A stretch of 64,000 bases of DNA from assembly GCA_028015205.1 (NCBI GenBank), contig CM051511.1, positions 5,518,001 to 5,582,000 of the forward strand, written 5' to 3'. The notes beneath the pieces are model-generated. The model made no database searches and had not been told where the DNA came from. It saw only the letters and a list, made by a program, of their open reading frames with translations. The translations under genes and the position numbers were made by a program. Positions 23,091 to 34,890 of this stretch are shown in pieces. The number at the start of each line of letters is the position of its first letter. The first letter of the stretch is position 1. The stretch comes from Mytilisepta virgata (Eukaryota; Mollusca; Bivalvia; Mytilida; Mytilidae).

Positions 23091-24967
23091 AATTCACCCC
23101 TGCGGAACATGGGGTAGGCCATGGCGTAAAATGTTTCAGTGGAACACCTGCAGCTGACTTCATGACATTAGAATCCAAAGACATTAGGTCAACTGAATGA
23201 GGGCCATACAAAGACTCTACCAGTAACCATGATTCATCACTTAACATTGAATCCGCGGTATTAGTTAATCTTGAAGGGGCATCCGCTTCGTTTAAACATG
23301 AAGGGACATATTTCAAATGTAAATCAATGTTGTAAGTTGACACTTGGCTAAATATTTCTTTCATGATACAACTTAAAGCTCTAGACTTGCTACCTTGGTT
23401 TTCCCATGCCGCTATAACAGCCATGTTGTCTGTAAACAAATCAACCCTAGAATCTTGCAAAGAACTGTCTAAAGACTGAAACGACTTCAGGACAGCATCA
23501 GCCTCTTTCTCATGAATTGGCCTACAATCATTCGTATCCCAATAATCCCCCAATACCATTGTACTCGCCTCAAGCTTCACTGAGGCGCCATACCTGAAAC
23601 CAGACGAATCAGTCGACAACTCAATCACCTTGTGAAATTCAGGCCTCCATTTGGAATATCCAGTCCAAGTATCAAGAAACCGCCAATGCATTAGTTCATC
23701 CCTCAAAGGCCCTAATACCTTAACCTTTCTACTGTTTTTAATACAAGTAGATATTGCAGCATTCACTTCCCTACAAAACAACTTGCACCCTGGGACAGCC
23801 AATGTCAACGAAATGCATTTACCACAAAATCTTTGCAATGTCCTCAAGTCAACCTCATTCATTGAAAGTATAGATTTCCTTAAATCAATAAATTTCAACT
23901 TCTTATCATCGGGAAGTATGTAAGCCTGTTTAACAGAGTCAACTAAAAAACCAAGAAATTTCTTACAAGTGCCAGGTATTAATGAACATTTACGAAGGGA
24001 CAGAGTATAACCCAGCCTTGTCAGCAACTGCAATATCATATAGGTTATTTTACGTGCTTCAAGTATAGCATCATCGCTATTCTTGCTTCCACCTGTAACA
24101 GCAAACCTATCGTCGATATACAATGTATTTATGACGTCTAGCTGTCTTAAATAAGAAGTAATACAAATTCCTATTGATTGGTAGATAAACGGCGACGCTT
24201 TCCACCCAAAAGGTAGAGTAGTATATGTCATATAAAACCCACCGAATTGAATACCGAAATATGTCTGGGATTATTCTTGCAAGTTGACATGGTCGTAGCC
24301 TGACTTTTCGTCACATGTTATCATCAAAGCATTCTCTATGAACATCTTTTGAATTCTCCAAATGAAAAGGTAAATCTTTGACCCATAAATTAAGATATCT
24401 TTCGTCATGGCATAGCCGTGGTTTACTTGGTTCTACAGTTAATGGCATAATAACTTTAGGGGGTTGACACTCACCTACCCTTCCCAAAAGTTTGATGCAC
24501 CCAGTTGAAATTCTCTCGCACAATTCTTTAGATATAAAAGCAGAGTATTTTTTACAAATTGCTGCATTCTGGAAATAGTTTCTTGGGGGTATTTCAGAGT
24601 CATAATGTCTCCCCTTAAAACGCCGAAAAAATTCTCTAACATCAACTTCATCTTTAAGCCATTTCACCACGTCTTGATGTGCATTTTCACCAAGAATAAG
24701 TCTCCATTCTGATACACAATCATGTAACTGTCCAGAGACAAATTTATCAGGGTCACGTAATTGTAAAGAGTCTATATCAAACAAAACATTATCATGATAG
24801 ACCTCTTCCGCACGTGGACTGCGTTTTGTAAGTGAAGGAACTCTGCCTCTAAGTGTTAGCCATGCTGGTTTCTCCCTTACTGTAACATTCAAAGGATCAA
24901 ATCCACTTTCTAACTCCCACTCTGGGATTTGTACAAAAGAATCACCAATAGTTGTATCCGTAAACCC
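23083..24967 (-). pseudogene. Reverse transcriptase and RNase H of the decayed retrotransposon
   Basis: The open part 24231-23083 begins inside the RT fingers/palm. It has TTLPFGWKASPFIYQS, then LYIDDRFAV (the YxDD catalytic box), then RNase H with ELSTDSSGF, DLFTDNMAVIAAW and EADAPSRL. The upstream part (24967-24311) holds EPSKPRLCHDERYLN, the start of the RT. It begins after a good acceptor, 'ttatctgcag' on the - strand. Between them the catalytic 'CDEKSGYDHV' palm motif is in yet another frame and is followed by an in-frame stop at 24271-24273. So there is one frame change near 24311-24380 and one stop, and the enzyme is inactive. Confidence 0.85.
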
Positions 24968-25234
24968 CTGCAGATAACAAAGAAACTACTTTGATTTCAA
25001 TGCAAAACCAGCATAAGTCACACTCAAAGGAAGAATTCCTTCACCTACAACCCGCGTGGAAAACCACTAGGGGATCAGTGCCCCTTGGACTGTAGACAAA
25101 GGAATTACCATACAGTAACGTGTTGGTTTGAAAACCAAATAGCAAATATATAGAATAAAAACACTATAAAAATATTTCTTCTACATTATTATGTTTTATT
25201 ACAAAGATAAATAATTATCAACCAATTTTATCAT
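24968..25234 (-). other. Gap between gag and RT frames, possible intron
   Basis: This stretch has no coding frame. The RT side ends in a convincing 3' splice site, so it may be an intron or simply the inter-ORF region of the retrotransposon. Confidence 0.4.
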
Positions 25235-25953
25235 TCATTTTCCTTTAGCCACTTTCATCTTTTCACAGTCCTTTATCTGATGCGCAGTACTTTCACAAAA
25301 ATGACAAGCGCCTGTAGGACGGAATCCAAAAGACCTAGCCCCCATGGACCTTGTATTCCTGTAACTACCGGCTGTAAAACTACCATACGGTTGCACGCCT
25401 TGATACGCCTGAGGTAGATAATTTGGTTGATACATTGAATACATGAGCGGGTTTTGAAATGGGGGGTATAAATTACCCAAAGGAGATTCCTCGCGCTTTG
25501 GAGCACTATCACCACCCTGAACAGTTTTGCCATCATTCTTATTATCCGATTGTTTCTCCTTCAAACACTTCGAAATAGCCTTAGTAATTGTATCAACCGC
25601 TTTCCCGCCTAAAACTGACACAAACTAGAAATATCTAGTTTGGAGTAGTGCCTATTTGCCTGCCTAGCCACCTCTTCATAAACGTCAGCGTCATCGTGAT
25701 CTAATTTTTTTGAAAATTTGGCCAGTTCATCTAACGTTAGAAGAATAAGAGAATCGCTTGGAGTTTGTTGTAAACACAATGTCCTCACCTTCTCCTTCAA
25801 CTCTGTAATTATCTCCACTTTGGTTTTTTTTCCAACGATGCTATCCTGTCCTCCAAAGTTTCACCAGAGCTAGAAGGGGTCAGCTTTTCTTTTGCCAGCC
25901 TTTGGTTGAGATTGGGTGTCATTTTGCAGATCAGAGGTACTTTGTATTGGAGC
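25235..25953 (-). pseudogene. Gag-like protein with CCHC zinc knuckle, frameshifted
   Basis: On the - strand, after an acceptor 'ttttatag' at about 25955, the frames in order are: a short KAGKRKADP-like stretch, a GETLEDRIASLEKK stretch, ITELKEKVRTLCLQQ to YEEVARQANRHYSKLD, and VLGGKAVDTITKAISKCLKE. The last ends in a proline/tyrosine-rich region and CHFCESTAHQIKDC, a C-x2-C-x4-H-x4-C knuckle. Changes of frame fall near 25910, at an A8 run near 25830, and near 25620. The knuckle and its position before RT mark it as gag (nucleic-acid binding). Stop at 25235. Confidence 0.7.
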
Positions 25954-26450
25954 CTATAAAACATTCAAGTAAAATGCATTTGAATAATAATTACATTATA
26001 CTTCAATATAAATACATATATTCTATTTCAAGCTCAAGACTTCCATTCATTTTATTCTAAATAAAGTCAATATAATATCATATGAGTAAGGTAGCTTTAT
26101 TTATCACCTATGTTATTGTGTTCCGTGTTAAAGTACACGTGACCTTTTTGTCGATTCATTCTCATTCAACCATTAAATTTATCTTAGTGTATTGAGTAAT
26201 AATTGAATTCAGATGTGCATTTCTAAAATATCATACATACTAAAGTTTTATATTTAATACTGCAAATACGTAAAGAGAAAATCTGGAAACCAGTTACAAA
26301 TCATCGTATAGTAATATATCTAATTTTTTTCTTTTTTTTCTTTTCACAACTCAAAATGTAAAAAACACGAATGAATTTACCCGAGAAGATGAAAATGCAA
26401 TTAAAAAATCGCACTGGGGAATAACAAATATGGAAAATTAAATAACTCAC

Positions 26451-26783
26451 AGAGTCTCCTTCCGAAACATGCAGATCTTGACCCTTCGGCTGGCCAAACT
26501 CATTTGCATATAGAATCAGTGAGTGGAGGATCCATCTGGCCTCCCCAACATTGTCATCACTTCTCCCAGACAGCTGGAAAATTTCATCTAAGTCCTCCCC
26601 AGTAAGCACTTTTACATGTTGCGCTATCTCCTCCATGTTCAAATTTTCAGTTTTCAGATCTTTATTCATTCTAGCTAAATCTTTTAATGACTCCGGCTGT
26701 CCTGGCCTTATACGTTTTATTACTGGAACCAATTTCATTCCTTTTAAACTATGACGCTTTTTAAGGACTGGTGGCAACACCAT
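26451..26783 (-). CDS. Upstream exon of the gag-like protein, or a small host exon
   Basis: ATG at 26783 opens MVLPPVLKKRHSLKGMKLVP, then an acidic helical stretch (EEIAQHVKVLTGEDLDEIFQ, ARWILHSLILYANEFGQPKG), and ends at a consensus donor, 'GACTCT|gtgagt', at 26451. Splicing to 25953 keeps the frame into APIQSTSDLQND. It is intact over 111 codons, unlike the rest of the element. It is either the first exon of an intron-bearing gag, as has been reported for some DIRS1-like elements, or a host exon next to the element. I know no family for it. Confidence 0.45.
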
Positions 26784-27528
26784 CTAAAATAAACAACCAA
26801 GAGAATTTATTAATAGTAATTCTGTTTTTTTTTTTTGCTCCCTCATTCTGTTAACATTACATACAGCTAATTTCCCAATGCTTGCGGAGCAAAACCTTGG
26901 CTGGCGTACTCGCCTTTTAAAAAACGTTAACTCAAGCTTTGTAATTAAGAGTTACATTTTTAAACAATATATATAGGCATATATATTATATTAAATTTGA
27001 CTGGAAGTTATTCAAATAACTATATATTATACAATATACAAACAAAGCAAGCAATCCAATAAAGTCCAGCTCTACACGCATCAGGAAATCAGCTCCAATA
27101 TTGATTAGACACGCACATCTAAAAGAAATCGAACAGACCTCGTACATAGAAATAGGATGATTAACACAATAAACTAGATAACCAAACGTTTTCCGTAAAA
27201 CATGTAAAATAAACTTCTTTTTTTTCATATTTCTGTTCAAAAATTCTAGCTACGCTAAATTCTCGAATCTTATTTAATCCATTAAATAACACTTAAGATT
27301 ACTTAAATTATGCAGCATTAAATGTATTCTTATTATAACATAATAAAATACCAACAATATCACCATGTTTAATGCTTATTCACATATTCGCATGCTTCCC
27401 ACGTGCCAGCCCGAGCGGGCGAGCGTGGTCCTATCTTATTCTACATTCATTTTATTCTCTAAATTCTCACGAAAAACAGCACGTACTTATTCATTATATT
27501 CTAATAAAATAAAACCAATATTAAAAAT
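26784..27528. other. No gene seen
   Basis: AT-rich; no supported feature apart from a small GC-rich stretch near 27395-27430 without context. Confidence 0.4.
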
Positions 27529-27664
27529 AGCCATCAAGGCTCCTGACCACCAAGGTCTAAAAAATCTCATATTAGCCACCTAGGCTTTTGACCACCAAGG
27601 TCTAATAAATCTCATTAATAGCCACCAAGGCCTATGACCACCAAGGTCTATGCCACCTAGGCAT
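27529..27664 (+). repeat. Tandem repeat, about 45-bp unit, nearly 3 copies
   Basis: The unit reads 'agccaccaaggct..tgacca', 'ccaaggtctaataaatctca'. Copies start near 27529, 27575 and 27620, and a partial fourth ends 'gccacctaggca'. The half-unit 'ccaccaagg/ccacctagg' also repeats within each unit. Confidence 0.85.
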
Positions 27665-27949
27665 TTTTTTTTTTAAATAAAAAAGATTTTTTACCTTTTT
27701 AAGTGTCAGTACGGCTGCAGTTCTCCAGTAGACACGTCTTTCTACCTTCGTGGATATTGAAAGAATGACCATTCTACTAGGGTCACATGTACATGTACTT
27801 CTGCTAGGTAAATTGACCAATGAGGCTATCTTTGATGTACAAGTGTAGATAACTCATTCGTCATCAGTTAGAAATATTGTGTTTACTCCATGAACGTTTC
27901 TAAAGAACTACTGCCCTTCCAGAAAACATCTGAAATGAGTTGAGAACAG

Positions 27950-28720
27950 TTATGTCTCCAGTTATTAACATTGAATCTGTTAACGCTTTGCTATGTGATA
28001 TTTCTAATTGTTTGTGTATGTATGAAGATGTAAATACTGAAAAAAAATCAACTCTTTAGTTGATAAACTTGGTAATATTTTTACTGATACTGCACAGAGT
28101 ACATTTCGCACGTATAGGACCAATAATTTGTTGAAAAAACAAAAAAGTTGAAAAAGAAAAAAAGAGGACAAACCGTGGTTTAATAAAGATTGCGAATTTG
28201 CTAGAACAAATTATAGAAAACTTAAACGAAAATCACAGTTAGCTCCAAAATGAAGCAAAAAAAATCCGAAACAAAATATATGAAAACTTAAAATCTTGAT
28301 TATCTTATAATGGAGAAGTGTAAGTGAACAGGGAGTCCGTCAGGGTGAAAATTGATCACCTTTTTGTTCTCTTTTTTTAAAACGATATAGAGATTTTTTT
28401 TAGTAGAGAAAACATAACCGGTTTGAAATCCATATCTGAAAAATTTGAGTCACAGTTAAATATTTACCTTAAACTTTTTATAATTCTATATGCCGATGAC
28501 ACTGTGTTAATGGCGGAAAAATCAATGGATCTACAATTGCAGCTTGAAAAATTCCATGAATATTGTTTACTATAGAAACTAAAAGTAAATGTTGACAAAA
28601 CAAAATTTTTTATTTTTTTCAAAAGGTCGTGTAGCCGGTAATCTGAATTTTACTTATAATGGTTATGAAATATGGAATGTTAAAGAGTATAGCTTTTTTT
28701 CTACCCGTTGAATTTTTCTA
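27950..28720 (+). pseudogene. Non-LTR retrotransposon (LINE) reverse transcriptase fragment
   Basis: In shifting frames the stretch gives LLCDISNCLCMYEDVN, then PWFNKDCEFARTNYRKLKRK (the 'KPW+N.EC..AR..Y' linker between endonuclease and RT), then EQGVRQGEN followed by a stop where a Ser/Pro-rich motif is expected. It continues as YLKLFIILYADDTVLMAEK with the catalytic YADD at 28489-28500, and LKVNVDKTKFFIF. About 250 residues of the RT core between linker and GVRQG are deleted. Frame shifts and stops are many. The relation to the EN fragment at 30.6 kb is likely by family but they are separate copies. Confidence 0.8.
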
Positions 28721-29331
28721 AAATTTTGCATAAACATACTTTGCATTGACCTCTTTCAAAATTTGATAAAAAAATAGCATGTCACCAGGTTGGTTTCCAT
28801 AGTAACGGTATCCAAAGTTGCAATTTCCATTGTATGAATAAATACATACCCGAAGTAATTATGGATTTTTTTTAGAGCCTTTGAAAGTAAAATATACACA
28901 TACATACTGTTTAAAAAGTAAATAGAACACAAATAATGGCATTGATAAGCATATCTATTAATTTCTGACCTAATGCATTCACCATAGCAACACACAAAAC
29001 ATGAAGATTTCTGTAAAAATTTCTGTTTTTCTTGAATTTCCAAAAAAATTGGTTCATTTATTTTTTTTTTTTAATTTGATATATGATAGTCCAAACAATG
29101 TCCTTTCAAATAATAAACAGAAATATATGGGTTACCAGACTATTTTGGGAACTATATACATGTTTGTTACCCCACGGAAACAGAAATAAATGGCATTTTT
29201 CTGTCTATATTTATAATTATGTACAGAATGTGGCATATATGGTATGACTATTAACAAATACCATGATTTCAGAGGTTACAACAAAGACTCTGTAAATGTA
29301 AACAATTCAAAATAATGTGGGTTTTAAAAAA
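28721..29331. other. No gene seen
   Basis: AT-rich; likely intron or old repeat debris. Confidence 0.4.
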
Positions 29332-29940
29332 CTAGAAATCTGTACTGTCGGAATCTACAGTGATCACCGCATCCCCTGTAAGTATTTGAGCCACTTACCT
29401 ATAGTCAAAAATATAAAACTTTATCCCCATCCTAAAATAGTATGCAATCATTCTATAATAAAGAAATTAAATCAATAAACCTAAAGGAAAATGAAAAAAC
29501 CTTAGTTCACAAGCTTAAACTGACATTTTTTAAATTTGACCTGAGTGAGCCCCCTTTTAAAAAATCGATATTCTTAATCCATATTCCATATTATGCAACT
29601 GCATATAGTGTAGGACAATACTATATATAAGCAAATTGAAAGAAAACTTAGTCACAAGCTTAAATTGAAAATTGAAAATTTCGACACCTGTTGACCCAAA
29701 CTTTTGCAAATTAAAGTTCTATAACCTTATTGCACATTTGCATATGGTGTTTGACAATAGTGCATAGAAATAAAATGCATAAATCGAAAAACAAAAGATG
29801 ACTTTACATCACGGTGAAGCTTAAATTGATATTTTTTCAAAATTCGACCCCTTTGGGCCCACATTTTAGAAAATAAAAATTCTAAAACCTTATTGCGCAT
29901 CTAAGGTAGTATGCAACTATTCTATATAGAAACTAGAACT
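29332..29940 (+). repeat. Dispersed repeat with about three degenerate internal units
   Basis: The 5' part ('actagaaatctgtactgtcg', 'gaatctacagtgatcaccgc') matches 51747-51920. From about 29500 a unit with 'agtcacaagcttaaattga', 'ttcgaccc..tgggcccaca', 'aaattctaaaaccttattgc' and a 'gtagtatgcaactattctat' end repeats about three times at 150-170 bp spacing. Confidence 0.7.
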
Positions 29941-29969
29941 GTCCTGAAAGGGACTAATACCGCCGCCCG

Positions 29970-29995
29970 CCCCCCCCCCCCCCCCCCCCCCCCCC
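29970..29995 (+). repeat. C26 homopolymer
   Basis: 26 consecutive C after 'ccgccgcccg'. The length is assembly-sensitive. It lies between two repeat blocks whose partly repeated units at 30020-30340 share 'tttcatgagaat.at.caagt' and 'ggagg..tt'. Confidence 0.9.
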
Positions 29996-30605
29996 TCCGA
30001 AGCAACATGACTGTGTTGAAGCCGACACAAAGTTCAAATCATCATATTTTTCAAACTACTGGCCCAAACAGAAAATCCTAACAATATGCATAATGTGATC
30101 TAACACTCTATACAGTTTCATGAGAATAATTCAAGTAATATAGGAGGAATTGCGATTGCGGACAATATATGGAAAGACGTTTTGTTAGAAACTGCCTAAG
30201 TCCAAACAGCCATATCTTTTACATTTCTTGTCCAAACAGAAATTCCTGACAATATGCACATTTCCATATAGTGATCTAACACTCATTATAGTTTCACGAG
30301 AATCATGCAAGTGATGTAGGAGGGGTTGTGAACAGACAGACAGACCGACACAGACAGACTGACAGACTGAAACCTATATACTCAAACTAAACCTAAATCC
30401 AAAAGTGAAGAAGGAGTTGATGTCACACGAAAGTATGACGGATGGACTGACGGGCGGAGACAATCGCTTTATACCCGAACTTTCTTTGAAATATATAATA
30501 TGGAATTAAAATTAGAGGGTACTATATGTATCAAATTACCAAGATATAAAATTGAATTGGAGTTATCTCCCTTCATACAGTAATATCTTGTAATATGGAT
30601 TTTGG

Positions 30606-30995
30606 TTGTATTTTTTTTATCATTGTATGATGATAATGGTACCAACAAATTCTTCAAAAATGTATATGAATCAGCTATCCATATCTGCCTGGAATATCCA
30701 TGGTTTAGGCGATAAGTTAAAGGATGTATTTTGCAGGGAAAAACTAAATAGTGAAATAAATATTTTACTGGAAACATGGACAGGGGTAGGTAGGTAAAGA
30801 TATAAATCTTCCTGATTATTTGTCCATATCAAAATGTAGAAAGAAAAGAAAAAAATCTAATAGACATAGTGGAGGTATAATAATTTATTACAAGAAAACA
30901 ATTTCGCATGGTTTATCATATATAGAGAATGGGTCAAAGTCAGAGAACACACTTTGGATAAAATTAGAAAAAGATGTATTTTTTATAACTTTTCA
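30606..30995 (+). pseudogene. LINE endonuclease (APE-type) N-terminal fragment
   Basis: The first frame gives LSISAWNIHGLGDKLKDVFC and INILLETWTGV, the Asn and Glu motifs that open the apurinic-endonuclease-like domain of LINEs. A frame slip at the 'ggggtaggtagg' run near 30785-30797 is followed by INLPDYLSISKCRKK, RHSGGIIIYYKKTI and SENTLWIKLEKDVFF. Homology stops abruptly near 30995, so the rest of the endonuclease and the RT are missing: a 3'-truncated or interrupted copy with a 5' end, which is unusual because LINEs usually lose the 5' end. Confidence 0.8.
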
Positions 30996-31259
30996 CCATA
31001 AGGCCAATGGAAAATGTTGGTCGCCAAATTATGAACAGGCCACAGCTAATTTAATGGTGGTGTTAAGCATGACTGTGATGAGTTGTAAAGTGCTTAACAA
31101 ATTTTTACCTGTAGCACGTCTACTTCCTATAGAATAGCGCCACCATTTTCATAAATGGTATGAAGCGTGATCATGGTGGGTTGTAAGGTGGTATATGTTT
31201 TGTTACTGTGTCATATCTACTTCCTGTTTATCCATGATTAACTACTTTTTAGCTATCTC

Positions 31260-32400
31260 ATCACTTGGCGTGCGTCGTCCGTCGTCCCACTTCTGTTAAC
31301 TTTTACAAAAATCTTCTCCTCTGAAACTACTGGCCAAATTGAACCGAACTAGGCCACAAGCATCATTAGGGCATCTAGTTTAAAACAAATGTCCGATGAC
31401 CCCGCCTGCCAACCAACATGGCCGACGTGGCTTAAAATAGAACATAGGGGTAAACTGCAGTTTTTGTCTTATATCTCAAAACCTAAAGCAATTAGAGCAA
31501 AACTGACGGGGTAAAAATGTTCATCAGGTTAATATCTACCTGTCATGAAATTTTCAGACGATCGTTCTACCCTTTGTTGGGTTATTGCCCCTGAATTGTT
31601 AATTTTATGGACATTTTGCAGTTTTAGGTTATTATCTTGAATATTATTATAGATAAAGACAGACTGTAAACAGTAAAAATGTTCAACAAAGTAAGATCTA
31701 CAAATAAGTCAACATGACCAAAATCATTGATTGACCCCTTATTTTTTGCCCTTTAAAGCCTGCATCCAGCGTAAACTTTCCTTTAAACATCTTTGGTGGA
31801 ATGGTCCTTGGGTTGCCCCCTTCCAAAATTATGTCTGGCATCCCCGACTTCTAACCGACATGGCTGCTGTTACTAAAAATAGAAAAATGGGGGTGGAGTT
31901 TCAAAAATCTTCTTATATGAAACTACAAGGCCAGTTGGAACCAAAGTTGGCAGTAATGGTACTTAGGAGGTTCTCTTTCAGAAATATGCCCAATGACCCG
32001 GACTGTCAACCAAGATGGCCGCCACACCCGAACTTAGTTTAACATAGAACCCTATGGAAAAATTCATTGAAAAATCTTCTTGTCTGAAACCACTTGACAT
32101 ATTGGAGCCAGACTTGGAACCAAAGTTGGCCTTAGGAGGTCCTCTTTCAGAAATGTGTTCGATCACCCGAATTGTCAACCAAGATGGCTGCCACACCGAA
32201 CTTTGTTAAATATTGGACCCTATAGGAAAATTCATTTAAAAATCTTCTTGTCTGAAACCGCTCAGCCAGTTGGAACAAGACTTAGCAGAAATGGTCATTA
32301 GATGGTTCTCTTTTAGAAATGCATCCGTTGACCTGGACTGTCAACCAAGATGACTGCCACAGCTGAAATTAGTTTAACATAGAATCCTATAGAAAAACCA
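31260..32400 (+). repeat. Tandem array of diverged, about 130-190 bp units
   Basis: Repeated landmarks are 'aaaatcttcttgtctgaaac', 'ca.t.g.ccagttggaacca', 'ttaggaggt.ctctttcaga' and 'gtcaaccaagatggc.gcca'. They occur near 31300-31430, 31760-31870, 31905-32040, 32070-32190 and 32240-32360. Apparent open frames here are periodic artefacts. The array lies in the intron just upstream of the USP5 exon. Confidence 0.8.
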
Positions 32401-32608
32401 GCCAAATTGACTGCAACACTTAAATTTTAGGTCTGCTCAAGGTGAAAAGTTAAATCCAGATGAACGATACAGGCTCTTGAGAGCCTCTAGTTTCACCCTC
32501 CTTAACAATGCAATCTTAAATTTTGCACCTATCATAAACATCTTCAAGCGGAATTATTTGCAAGCTTTAAGCGTACAGCTCTTTCATTGATTTTCTAATT
32601 AATTTTAG

Positions 32609-32726
32609 GATGTTAATGTGGAAAGAGCTGTTGACTGGATATTTAGTCATGCTGATCAGTTGGATACCATGGAAACAGAGGAAGCTGCTCCACAACAAAC
32701 ATCTAAATACAGAGATGGAAGTGGAA
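32609..32726 (+). CDS. USP5: Ubiquitin carboxyl-terminal hydrolase 5 (isopeptidase T), second UBA exon
   Basis: A 118-nt exon between 'aattttag' and 'ggaa|gtatgt' encodes VNVERAVDWIFSHADQLD, then an acidic linker and KYRDGSG. It matches the end of the second UBA domain of USP5/USP13 ('N.SLERAVDWIFSH.DDLD') and the start of the return into the catalytic fold ('.VRDG.GKY'). USP5 is the cytosolic deubiquitinase that disassembles free polyubiquitin chains. The exon leaves one nucleotide of a split codon, as expected before 'KYQLVAFISHMG'. Upstream exons, including the catalytic Cys box, were not found in the window. USP13 is the alternative assignment. Confidence 0.8.
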
Positions 32727-33322
32727 GTATGTATCAAAGATCTTACCAAGTATATACCACAGAAGAAATAACAAATATAAACTAGAATTGCAATTTCGAG
32801 CAATAGCAGATGTCCCCCACGGCAGCCATTTTGTAAATTGTATTTTGGTGATTGCATCTTGTTCGCATCCCAAACTTAGCCTAGATATCAATTTTCGTTG
32901 AAATCGGACAATGTTCAGTTTTTCGTCATTTTTACAACATTTTCAAAATGGCAGCAAAACGTCTCCAACCGATCGCAATTTTTTTAATGAACGTGTTCTA
33001 CTAATCATACTTTACAAAAGTACAAAGTTTCATAAAATACTATGGTGCAGTTTTTGAGATATGAAAGTTTGGAAAAATGTTCGTACTTTTTCCTTTTCCA
33101 TGGCAACGGTGGTCATTTTGAAAAAAATTAATGTATTTGTAATGTTACATGGACAACTGGACTTGGTGATCATCATTACTGTGAAGTTTCATAAAGATTG
33201 TTCAAGCCATCTCTGAGAACTCGTGTGGACAAAATTAGGTGAAAGAAGAAAAAAACCCAAAGAAATGAAACAATAACGATATGTCGTCCCGACTACGTCT
33301 GGGGGCGACATAATAAAGTCAC

Positions 33323-33326
<4 letters not shown>

Positions 33327-33416
<90 letters not shown>
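33327..33416 (+). repeat. (CA)45 microsatellite
   Basis: Uninterrupted CA dinucleotides over 90 bp. It generates an artefactual Val-Cys polymer frame on the - strand. Confidence 0.98.
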
Positions 33417-33418
<2 letters not shown>

Positions 33419-33589
33419 TTAAAGAATATTTTAAAAGTACATACGAAGAAAACTAAAAAATATACAATACTAATATAGTTTATTTTAAGCACTTTTCAGT
33501 AATATCAAGGTATACAAATTTTGCAACTACAATGTATTTAATATGCAGTTATTTTCTCGCCTGCGCCTGCCAGATATAGGTGTCACTTT

Positions 33590-34890
33590 CTGGTGGAGTA
33601 AACTTTTTTTAAAACTTTAATAACTTTGCACATATAATACCTACAATTATGATTTATGGTCCACAGATAGCTTATCGTATAAGATGTCCCGCAGTATACT
33701 TGTATTGTGACCCTGACCTCATTGTCATGGTCCACCGACTTCATAAACATAAATGTAAAATCTGTGTTTTGTGGTTAAATCCATTTCTCAGCAACTGTAA
33801 TACCTATGCCAACCATATTTGGTCTATAGATAGTTATTATGTTTACCTGTCAGTCTGACAGCCGGCTTGGGACCTTGACCTCAATTTCATGCTTGAGTGC
33901 CTTTGTCACATTTTCGTGGCTAAGTCCATTTCTCAGCAACTAGAATAGCTGGACCCACCATATTTGGTCAATAGATAGTTCTTGGTGGGTACATGTCAGT
34001 CTGACACATGTCTTTTGACCTCGACCGCAATTTCATGCTTGAGTGACCTACGTCACATTTTCACGATTAAGTCCATTAACAACCTGTAATACCTAGACCC
34101 ATCGTATTTGGTCTATTGATGGTTTTTTGTGGGTACATGCCAGTCTGACACTTGTCTGTGGATCTTGACCGCAATTTCATGGTTGAGTTACTTTCATCCA
34201 AGTTTCTTGATTAAGTCAATTTTTCATCAACTGTAATACCTAGACCCACCGTATTTGGTCCTTTGATAGTTCTTGTTGGGTACATGCCAATCTGACACTT
34301 GTCTCTGAATCTTGACCTCAATTTCATGGTTGAGTGACTTTCATCCAAGTTTCTTGATTAAGTCGATTCTTCAGCAACTGTAATACCTAGACCCACCGTG
34401 TTTGGGTCTATAGATAGTTCTTAGTGGGTACATGCAAGTCTGACATCTTTCTTTGGACTTTGACCTCAATTGCATGCTTGAGTGACTTTGTTACATTTTC
34501 GAGATTAGGTCCATTTCTCAGCAACTTTAATACCTAGGCCCATCATATTTGGTCTGTTGGCTAAACTTGACCCGAATTTCATGCTTGAGGCACTTAATAT
34601 ACATTTTCATGATTTAGTCTATTTCTCAGCAACTGTACTACATTTGTAACGAGACCCACAGTATTTGGTTGATAGAAGTTCTTAGTATATACGATCATAT
34701 ACCACTTGAACATCTGATACCTCACCTTTGACCTCTATTTCATGCTTTGACTGAATTTTTTCACGTTTTGAGATAATATCCATTTCTCAGCAACTGCAAT
34801 ACATAGACCAACTATATTTGGTCAATAGATTGTGCTTGGTGCATACATGGCTGTCTGAGACCTTGACTTGAATTTCAGAACTGTCAGCTC
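33590..34890 (+). repeat. Tandem array of about nine diverged, roughly 145-bp units
   Basis: Each unit carries 'tccatttctcagcaactgta', 'atacctagacccaccatatt', 'tggtctatagatagttctt', 'gtgggtacatgccagtctga' and 'gaccttgacctcaatttcat'. Unit starts ('tctcagcaact' or a variant) fall near 33786, 33932, 34072, 34213, 34368, 34516, 34624 and 34787, with an earlier degenerate unit from about 33590. It is not CRISPR-like, because the units are contiguous with no spacers. It occupies the last USP5 intron. Confidence 0.88.

Larger units (their letters stand above)
21540..26783 (-). mobile_element. Decayed tyrosine-recombinase retrotransposon (DIRS/Ngaro-like)
   Basis: Reading leftwards on the - strand, the order is gag with CCHC knuckle, reverse transcriptase, RNase H, a linker, then tyrosine recombinase. 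This order, with a recombinase instead of a DDE integrase, defines the DIRS/Ngaro group. Every domain is interrupted by stops or frame changes, so this copy is dead. No inverted terminal repeats, internal complementary region or split direct repeats were recognised, so the exact borders and subgroup are open. It is unrelated at sequence level to the DIRS copy at 38.8-44.1 kb, which is a different lineage. Confidence 0.8.

Noticed and set aside
30606..31137. The 27.95-28.72 and 30.6-31.0 kb LINE pieces as one element
   Set aside because: The RT fragment lies upstream of the endonuclease fragment in the same orientation, the reverse of the order in a single LINE, so they are separate insertions.
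31731..32196. Overlapping + and - strand frames of about 70-100 codons
   Set aside because: Produced by the tandem units; both strands are open because of unit composition, with no conserved protein.
33189..33413. Val-Cys repeat protein on the - strand
   Set aside because: Pure translation of the (CA)45 microsatellite.
33590..34890. CRISPR-like array
   Set aside because: Units of about 145 bp are contiguous and diverged, with no constant repeat and unique spacers, in an animal intron context.
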